This document shows, piece by piece, positions 1-5,462 of a stretch of DNA of 7,348 nt. The notes beneath the pieces were generated by a model. It did not search any database and was not told the DNA's origin. It was given only the letters and a program-made list of their open reading frames with translations. How positions within the stretch are numbered: position 1 is the stretch's first letter; every line of letters starts with the position of its first letter. Origin of the DNA: Schleiferiaceae bacterium (lineage in GTDB: Bacteria; Bacteroidota; Bacteroidia; Flavobacteriales; Schleiferiaceae); the NCBI GenBank assembly GCA_025210575.1, contig JAOARK010000303.1, positions 1-7,348 on the forward strand, read 5' to 3'. A program made the translations under genes and the position numbers.

Positions 1-1003
1 GAACGTACATTTCTACAGCTAAATCGTATTTTGAAGGCATAATGCTCACAATAGATTCTCCTTCTTTTATGGTTTCGCCTAAACCGCTCTGAATGGCCTG
101 TGTTATAAATCCATATTGAGGAGCTGTTATGTAATACATTCCAGAACGTCCCGAATAATTAATGTATTGGTTTTGCAACTTGGTTACAACAGCTTCTGCA
201 TCGTACATATTAGACATGGCCGTATATTTCTCCGATTCGGCCTTAGCGATATCATCTCTATACTGAGCAGCAATAGATGTTAACTCCACTTTAGCGTTCA
301 GCACTTTGTTCTTGCTGGTAAGTAATTTGTTCTCTTTCGAGATCTTTTCAGCGAGTGATTTTTGCAAAGTGAGCTTACGCTTTTCTAAATCCGTCAAAGA
401 CTTTAAACCTTGCTCATAAAGATTCTCTAGGCGCTTATACTGCAATTCCGCGATTTCGTAATTCGTCATTGCAGCTTGAAGATCTATACTGTCACTTTTT
501 ACCTGCAAGTTTGCCTGATCTAATTTGTTCTCAGCTTGGCGAATCTTCAACTTGCTGGTTTGAACCAGAGCGTCAATTTGGTTGTCTTTGGCTTTAACCT
601 TTTCCATATAAGCATCAACTGCTAGCTCTTTGCTCTTTAACTGTTGCTCAGCTCTGTCTAATAAATTAGGATCGAAATACTCGTCTTTTACTTCAGAAAT
701 AAAAAGTATGGTATCTCCTTTCTCAACCAAGTCACCTTCTTGTACATACCATTTTTCAATTCTCCCGGCAATTACAGAGTGAATAGTTTGTGGACGTTGA
801 TCTGGACGTAATGCAGTCACATTTCCACGACTTCTAATATTTTGTGTCCAAGGCAGGAATAGAATAATCAGCACTACTAGAGTGGTTATTCCTAAAATTC
901 TTGGAAGTACGTTCTTAGCTCCTTTGTTTTCAAAACGTATGAAGGAAGAGTATCTATATGGACCAACACGGTTGGTAATTTTATTTTTTGATATGTTCAG
1001 CAT
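1..1003 (-). CDS. HlyD-family membrane fusion (periplasmic adaptor) protein, 3' end cut by window
   Basis: 334 residues are visible from the ATG at 1003-1001, and the reading frame is open to the left edge, so the C-terminus is missing. Residues 1-33 are a basic cytoplasmic tail and 34-51 are one hydrophobic membrane anchor (ILGITTLVVLIILFLPW). Residues about 74-103 form the first half of a biotinyl/lipoyl-like domain (IAGRIEKWYVQEGDLVEKGD). Residues about 112-285 are a long K/E/Q/A/L-rich coiled-coil hairpin, and 288-323 are the second lipoyl half (ITAPQYGFITQ, then GETIKEGESIVSIMP). This order is that of HlyD/EmrA-type adaptors, which bridge an inner-membrane transporter and a TolC-type outer-membrane channel (family knowledge). 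The start lies 23 bp inside the upstream ABC gene, so translational coupling is likely. The next Met is at residue 131, after the anchor, which supports the chosen start. The substrate is unknown, and a TolC-like gene beyond the left edge is inferred, not seen. Confidence 0.93.
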   Translation of the reverse strand, partial: MLNISKNKITNRVGPYRYSSFIRFENKGAKNVLPRILGITTLVVLIILFLPWTQNIRSRGNVTALRPDQRPQTIHSVIAGRIEKWYVQEGDLVEKGDTILFISEVKDEYFDPNLLDRAEQQLKSKELAVDAYMEKVKAKDNQIDALVQTSKLKIRQAENKLDQANLQVKSDSIDLQAAMTNYEIAELQYKRLENLYEQGLKSLTDLEKRKLTLQKSLAEKISKENKLLTSKNKVLNAKVELTSIAAQYRDDIAKAESEKYTAMSNMYDAEAVVTKLQNQYINYSGRSGMYYITAPQYGFITQAIQSGLGETIKEGESIVSIMPSKYDLAVEMYV

Positions 1004-2711
1004 GGTCTTCTAAATCAATTATTCGGTCTAGATCATCAAATTTTTCAAAGCTCAATAACTCACCTTTGTGCAGTACAAGTGTTTTGTCTGCTTTAATGGC
1101 GAAGTAGCTCATAGAAGTAATCGCGACAAGAGTCCAAGGGTTTTCCTTGCTAACTAAGAAGTCAATGAGTTCATTCCTTTCATTAACATCTAGGTGCTTT
1201 AAAGGTTGCTCTAAGAACAAGATCTTTGGTTTGATCACAATAGCTCTGGCAAGGAGAATTTTTTGAACGATACTTTTCGGTAGGCCTTGATTCAATGGAT
1301 CTAAAATGGTGTTATAGCCGTCTTTCAAGCCATGAACAAACTCGGTGAGTTTTGTTTTTTCAATCGCCCATTTTACATTTTCAATAGAGGCAATATCTCG
1401 ACCTAGCGTTATGTTCTCCAATACAGTTCCCTCGAATATTATTTCTTCTTCTAGATAACTTCCTGTCAAGTTTCGAATGCTTTCAGGTTCCATGTTGTTA
1501 TATGGAATATCTCCGTAGAGAACACTTCCGCTGTCGGGCTGATATACTCCAGCAAGGATGTTCAATAAAGTTGTTTTACCTGAGCCATTAGATCCCGTTA
1601 GGGCAATGGTTTCGCCAGCTTTAATTTTTAAGTTAAATCCTTTTAAAGTAGGTTCATCTTTGTCGCTGTATCTAAAAGAAATGTCACGGAGCGTAACGTC
1701 AATGGCTTCTTCTTTAATTTCTTCATCTGCATGAATACCTTCATCAGATTCTATTTCCAATTCGGTTACCTGTGCTATTTTTTCTAATGCGGTAAGTACA
1801 TCATAGATGGTTTCTATGGTTTGGATGAGTTTATCTACAGAAGAAACAACCAGAAGAATAATAATTTCTGCTGCGATAAACTGACCGATATTCATAGCTT
1901 GATCGAATACCAGAATACCACCAATTCCTAACAAACCAGCAACCACAATTACCTTATAAGCCACCATCAAAGCATATTGCTTCATCAGTATTTTAAAGTG
2001 GTCATTTCTTGCATCTAAGTAGTTATCAACTCTGTTGTTTGTCTTGTTTAATGGAAGACGCGTTTGACCAGCAAGCTTGAAGCTTGGTGCAGCTCTTGCG
2101 ATCTCTTCAAGCCAATAGGCCACGGTGTATTTGTGTTTTGACTCCTCTAAGCTAGTTCTCATTCCTGGCTTTGCAGTAAACTGAACGATAGCAACAACAA
2201 GAAGTGCTAATACCAAACTGAATACAATAAAGAAGGGATGGTAGAAGGATAGCAACAACAACCCAAAGATCACTTGAAGAGCCGCAGCTGTAAAGTCAAT
2301 CAGAATCTTGGGTAATCCTTTTTGTACCGTGAGCGTATCAAAAAATCGGTTCATTAATTCTGGTGCATACTTTTTATAAAGCTGCTCTAGTTTGATCTTC
2401 GGAATTCTATAGGCGAATTCAAAAGCAGCACGAGCAAATATTTTCTGCTGAAGTCGCTCCGTAATTCGAAGCTGAAGGATCTGGAATATCCCTGAGATGG
2501 CTACACCTAGTACTACTATTGTTACAAGTAGTATCCAAGATGCGCTTACTTCACCTCCTTGAATTAAATTCACAATTGCTTGTATTCCAAGTGGTAAACT
2601 CAATGAAACCAATCCACTAAATATGGCGTAGATATATATGTTTCTTATGTCGAGGCTGTCAGGTTTTAAGAGTAACCATAACCTCCCCATGGGGGTAATT
2701 TTCTTATTCAT
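981..2711 (-). CDS. ABC-type exporter, fused permease-ATPase with degenerate nucleotide-binding domain
   Basis: 576 residues. The first ~310 form an ABC exporter type-1 membrane domain with about six hydrophobic segments (near 25-48, 58-80, 138-156, 158-178, 246-268, 276-294). Residues ~337-560 are the ATPase domain. There is no N-terminal C39 peptidase domain. Tyr348 could be the A-loop aromatic, and Walker A is intact (GSNGSGKTT, 373-381, Lys379). The other catalytic motifs depart from consensus. The Q-loop position is Glu421. The LSGGQ signature is LPKSI (477-481). Walker B plus catalytic Glu reads ILFLEQP, giving Glu501 for Asp and Gln502 for Glu. The switch His is Ser533. The D-loop keeps only Leu507-Asp508. 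The frame is intact, so this is a maintained gene and not obvious decay. It is followed directly by the HlyD adaptor, suggesting an export system across both membranes. ATP binding is plausible; hydrolysis by the canonical mechanism is doubtful. I recall similar degenerate ABC proteins next to HlyD genes in other Bacteroidota, but could not check this. Confidence 0.93.
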   Translation of the reverse strand: MNKKITPMGRLWLLLKPDSLDIRNIYIYAIFSGLVSLSLPLGIQAIVNLIQGGEVSASWILLVTIVVLGVAISGIFQILQLRITERLQQKIFARAAFEFAYRIPKIKLEQLYKKYAPELMNRFFDTLTVQKGLPKILIDFTAAALQVIFGLLLLSFYHPFFIVFSLVLALLVVAIVQFTAKPGMRTSLEESKHKYTVAYWLEEIARAAPSFKLAGQTRLPLNKTNNRVDNYLDARNDHFKILMKQYALMVAYKVIVVAGLLGIGGILVFDQAMNIGQFIAAEIIILLVVSSVDKLIQTIETIYDVLTALEKIAQVTELEIESDEGIHADEEIKEEAIDVTLRDISFRYSDKDEPTLKGFNLKIKAGETIALTGSNGSGKTTLLNILAGVYQPDSGSVLYGDIPYNNMEPESIRNLTGSYLEEEIIFEGTVLENITLGRDIASIENVKWAIEKTKLTEFVHGLKDGYNTILDPLNQGLPKSIVQKILLARAIVIKPKILFLEQPLKHLDVNERNELIDFLVSKENPWTLVAITSMSYFAIKADKTLVLHKGELLSFEKFDDLDRIIDLEDHAEHIKK

Positions 2712-2740
2712 TATTAAAGATTTGTGCCAGAAGGCTGTTT

Positions 2741-2769
2741 GTGTAGTAATCGAGTAGTATTAGCTACAC
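2741..2769 (-). other. Intercistronic RNA hairpin between the small gene and the ABC gene
   Basis: On the transcribed (minus) strand GTGTAG pairs with CTACAC. After one bulged C, TAAT pairs with ATTA around an 8-nt loop, giving about 10 base pairs with a single bulge. The 5' arm includes the stop codon TAG of the small gene. No U-tract follows, so this is unlikely to be an efficient intrinsic terminator. It could set relative expression or mRNA stability of the two cistrons (inference). Confidence 0.4.
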
Positions 2770-3075
2770 TTCCGGAGGCGGGGTAGGAATGTCAGCATAA
2801 TGTGGGTGTAGATCTGCGATAACCATATCATACTGGTTGCTATTCCATAAAGCTCTTCGAGCTTCTTCGTGATGTGCTCTTATTTCAACAAATTCATTTT
2901 CAACTTCTTTGTCTTCTATATCCTTAGATTCTGTAGACTCAGAATGTTCTATAACTGTTTCGTAAGATTTATTTTGAAATCCGTCTATACCTATCTCTGC
3001 AACAAAGAGACACAAGAAGATCATCATCAGTGCTCGTCCAATTACTTTGTTGATATGTATAGTTTCAAAATTCAT
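2764..3075 (-). CDS. Small membrane-anchored acidic protein of unknown function, first gene of the export operon
   Basis: 103 residues, no family recognised. A short N-terminal part with Lys10 and Arg14 precedes a hydrophobic stretch (about 11-30, core MMIFLCLFVAEIGI). A strongly acidic, Glu/Ser-rich linker follows (about 38-64), then an Ala/Glu/Arg/His segment, and the protein ends in PTPPPEV. This suggests a single-pass membrane protein with a soluble tail outside the cytoplasm; a cleaved signal peptide is possible, and no lipobox was seen. It begins just after a Bacteroidetes-type promoter and stops 52 bp before the ABC gene on the same strand, which is the main reason to call it real. The first ATG leaves a leader of only about 6-8 nt. 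Starting at Met17 or Met18 (near 3027) would give a more usual leader but would drop both positive charges before the hydrophobic segment. An accessory role in export is inferred from position only. Confidence 0.62.
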   Translation of the reverse strand: MNFETIHINKVIGRALMMIFLCLFVAEIGIDGFQNKSYETVIEHSESTESKDIEDKEVENEFVEIRAHHEEARRALWNSNQYDMVIADLHPHYADIPTPPPEV

Positions 3076-3086
3076 ATTTGAGTGTG

Positions 3087-3116
3087 CAAATATAATAGTA
3101 AAACTATCAATACAAA
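3087..3116 (-). promoter_or_regulatory. Probable Bacteroidetes-type promoter for the export operon
   Basis: On the minus strand TTTG (3116-3113) and TATATTTG (3094-3087) are separated by 18 bp. This closely matches the Bacteroidetes consensus of a TTTG -33 box and a TAnnTTTG -7 box about 19 bp apart. It lies directly upstream of the small membrane protein and would also drive the ABC and HlyD genes. The predicted transcription start, near 3082, is only about 6-8 nt before the first ATG. Confidence 0.65.
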
Positions 3117-3195
3117 ATATATCACTATTAAATAATTGTAAAGTCCTTTTTTTATGGGGGTTCGTAATGGTTAATTTTCTTGCTGTCTCTGTTTT

Positions 3196-3221
3196 GCACT
3201 GGGTGCTTTTCTTTTATTTTT
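3196..3221 (+). other. Small hairpin followed by a U-rich tract in the oxidoreductase leader
   Basis: GCAC (3196-3199) and GTGC (3203-3206) form a 4-bp stem around TGG. The stretch after it (3207-3221) is T apart from one C and one A. It ends six bases before the ATG at 3228. The shape is that of a weak intrinsic terminator or attenuator, but the stem is very short and could be chance. Confidence 0.25.
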
Positions 3222-3227
3222 AGCTGC

Positions 3228-5462
3228 ATGGAGCCAAAACTTGAAAAACAACATACCTTTTGCAGGATATGTGAATCGCTATGTGGGTTGGAAGTAGAAA
3301 AACAAGGCAATAAGATCATATCTATTAAGCCAGATAAAGATCATGTTGCAACAGCAGGTTTTGCGTGCCCTAAAGGATTAAAACAACACCATATTTTCAG
3401 TTCGCCTGATCGACTCAAATATCCCATGAAGCGAGTAGGAGAAAAATGGGAACGCATCTCTTGGGAACAGGCATTTTCTGAAATCGGAAAAAAAGTAAAG
3501 CAGTTGAGATCGGATTTTGACCCGAACAGCATCGCGATGTATGTTGGCACAGCCGCGGGCTTCGGAGTATTGCATCCCATGTTTGCCCAGGGTTTTATGG
3601 AGGGTATTGGTTCCAAGAGTTTGTATGCCAGTGCTACCCAAGATTGTAGCAATAAATTTGCGGTAGCCAACGAAATGTATGGCTTCCCCTTTACGCAACC
3701 TTTTCCTGATCTGCCTAATGTTAACTGCCTGATTATTGTTGGGGCTAACCCTATCGTTAGCAAGTGGAGTTTCCTACAAGTTCCCAATCCGAGTAAGCAT
3801 TTAAAGGATATGAAGGCACGCGGAGCCAAACTTTATGTGGTAGATCCGCGCTATACTGAAACGGCTAAGATTGCTGGTGGGCATGTGGCCATAAATCCAG
3901 GAACTGACATTTTCTTTTACCTATCATTCCTCAATGAATTGATTCGAATTAATGGAATAGATAATTCCGTAATTGATAAACATACTGAAGGTTTTGAAGA
4001 GCTCTTAGAAATTCAAAAAGAATGGACACCTGAAAAAACTGCGGAAGTAACTGGTATTTCTCCAGATGTTTTGAAAGAAATGGTTAAGGCTTACGCTGAG
4101 GCGGATGGTGCAGCACTTTACTGTTCTACCGGGGTAAACATGGGCTATAACGGAACCATGGCTTTTTGGATTCAGGAATGTATAAACGCTATCAGTGGAA
4201 ACTTAGATAAAAAAGGTGGTGCGCTGGTGAGTAAGGGTTTGATCGATTTTGCCAAGTTTGGCAAGAAGAACGGGTTGCTGGTTAGGTCAGATCGCTCTAG
4301 AATTGGCGATTTTCAATCCGTTAATGATGCTTTTCCAGGAGGGGTATTAGCAGATGAGATCTTAACTCCGGGAGATAAACAAGTAAAAGCGCTGTTTGTG
4401 ACTGGAGGTAATCCATTGATTACGATGGCGAATTCTAATAAATTGAGAAAGGCATTTCAGAAATTGGAATTGCTGGTCTCTTTAGATATTTTTCCTAATG
4501 AGACCGCTAGTGTTGGGCATTATATGTTGCCTTGTACAACTCCAATGGAAAGACCAGATCTTCCATTTGTATTTCCATTAATGCTCGGATTGCAAACCAA
4601 ACCTTATTTGCAGGCCACAAAGGCTGTGGTAAAACCGGAGCATGAGCAGCTGGATGAAGCAACCATTTATATGAATTTGGCCAAGCATGCAGGCGTGAAT
4701 ATGCATGGATCAAAAGCGGGGCAATTGTTCTATGAAACCATCAGTAGGTTTAATAAAAAGGGAAAGTCATTTAATCAGTTTCCGCAAGAATTCATGTTGA
4801 ATTTACTGTTGCGCATCATGCGTCAAAAGAGTTTTAAATCCCTCCTTAAAGATATGCATGGACTTCAGCGCCAAGCGCATAAGGACGACTTTTTAGAAAA
4901 GAGAATTGTAACTGACAGTAAGAAGGTGAGGCTAGCGCCTGAAATCTTAGTTGAACAATTACCTCGAGTTGAAGCTCATTTCACTCAAGAGTTGGAAAAT
5001 AAGAACAAGAAGAGATTCAAGTTGATCTCTAAGAGAGCGGTAACCACACACAACAGCTGGACGCATAATTATGAAGACTTTGTAGATGGCGGTAATTATA
5101 CCAACTTCTTGTATATGCATCCAGAAGATGCTTTCGAGTTGAATCTGCAAGAAAAAGATCTGGTAGATGTGGCCACGGAAACAGGAGCTGTGAGAGTGCC
5201 TGTGAGGTTTTTAAAGGAGTTGCAAAGAAAAGTAGTGGCATTACCTCATGGTTGGGGCCATCAATCTAGTGGGTTAAACGTAGCGAAGAAAACGAAAGGG
5301 GTAAACGTCAATATTTTAGCTGCTGATGGTCCGGAAAAAATAGATCCGGTCAGTGGAATGGCCAACCTAACAGGTTTTTATGTGAATATTACTGCAGCTT
5401 CAGGAGATCAAGTTGAGCATAGCTGGAGCGGTTTAGAGAGGGATGTGTTAAAGGTTGATTAA
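3228..5462 (+). CDS. Molybdopterin-dependent oxidoreductase (DMSO reductase/formate dehydrogenase superfamily), cytoplasmic
   Basis: 744 residues from the ATG at 3228. The frame extends to a TTG at 3180, but the added 16 residues lie outside the usual family start, since the [4Fe-4S] motif normally begins about ten residues in. Cys12, Cys15, Cys19 and Cys47 give the C-x2-C-x3-C-x27-C cluster motif, and Lys49 in ACPKG is the conserved lysine between cluster and pterin. Cys140 (TQDCSNKF) is the probable molybdenum or tungsten ligand. Pterin-binding segments follow: IVGANPIVS (170-178), YVVDPRYTETA (203-213), TGVNMGYNGT (301-310), a GNLDKKGGAL stretch (324-333) and VTGGNPLITMAN (391-402). Residues ~600-722 are the C-terminal molydopterin-binding domain, with PHGWGHQ (673-679). 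There is no twin-arginine signal, so it should stay in the cytoplasm. No iron-sulfur partner, membrane anchor, FdhD or cofactor-synthesis gene lies alongside. The substrate (formate or another oxyanion or organic compound) cannot be told from the sequence. Confidence 0.93.
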   Translation: MEPKLEKQHTFCRICESLCGLEVEKQGNKIISIKPDKDHVATAGFACPKGLKQHHIFSSPDRLKYPMKRVGEKWERISWEQAFSEIGKKVKQLRSDFDPNSIAMYVGTAAGFGVLHPMFAQGFMEGIGSKSLYASATQDCSNKFAVANEMYGFPFTQPFPDLPNVNCLIIVGANPIVSKWSFLQVPNPSKHLKDMKARGAKLYVVDPRYTETAKIAGGHVAINPGTDIFFYLSFLNELIRINGIDNSVIDKHTEGFEELLEIQKEWTPEKTAEVTGISPDVLKEMVKAYAEADGAALYCSTGVNMGYNGTMAFWIQECINAISGNLDKKGGALVSKGLIDFAKFGKKNGLLVRSDRSRIGDFQSVNDAFPGGVLADEILTPGDKQVKALFVTGGNPLITMANSNKLRKAFQKLELLVSLDIFPNETASVGHYMLPCTTPMERPDLPFVFPLMLGLQTKPYLQATKAVVKPEHEQLDEATIYMNLAKHAGVNMHGSKAGQLFYETISRFNKKGKSFNQFPQEFMLNLLLRIMRQKSFKSLLKDMHGLQRQAHKDDFLEKRIVTDSKKVRLAPEILVEQLPRVEAHFTQELENKNKKRFKLISKRAVTTHNSWTHNYEDFVDGGNYTNFLYMHPEDAFELNLQEKDLVDVATETGAVRVPVRFLKELQRKVVALPHGWGHQSSGLNVAKKTKGVNVNILAADGPEKIDPVSGMANLTGFYVNITAASGDQVEHSWSGLERDVLKVD

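Noticed and set aside
981..2711. ABC gene as a pseudogene because of its lost catalytic residues
   Set aside because: The frame is full length with a coherent membrane domain, an intact Walker A, and a tightly coupled downstream adaptor gene. Decay would be expected to bring stops or frameshifts as well.
2869..3081. Plus-strand open frame of 70 codons opposite the small membrane protein
   Set aside because: Phe/Cys/Tyr-rich composition is typical of the antisense of an acidic coding frame. It has no recognisable domain, and the good promoter match points to the minus strand.
3172..3179. TAATTTTC as a -7 box for the plus-strand oxidoreductase
   Set aside because: It has one mismatch to TAnnTTTG, and only a poly-T run stands in for the -33 box. 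In AT-rich DNA this is too weak to call.
3180..3227. Lipoprotein-like signal peptide on the oxidoreductase, read from the TTG at 3180
   Set aside because: It has no positive charge, no proper lipobox and a TTG start. The family begins close to the [4Fe-4S] motif, and this type of enzyme is not lipid-anchored.
3341..3829. Minus-strand open frames inside the oxidoreductase gene (3341-3829, 3378-3698)
   Set aside because: They lie opposite well-conserved pterin-binding segments and show no domain of their own, so they are antisense shadows.
5364..5379. AACCT-AAC-AGGTT hairpin followed by T residues, a possible terminator for the oxidoreductase
   Set aside because: It is only a 5-bp AT-containing stem with three further Ts and lies inside the coding sequence over 80 nt before the stop; chance is likely.
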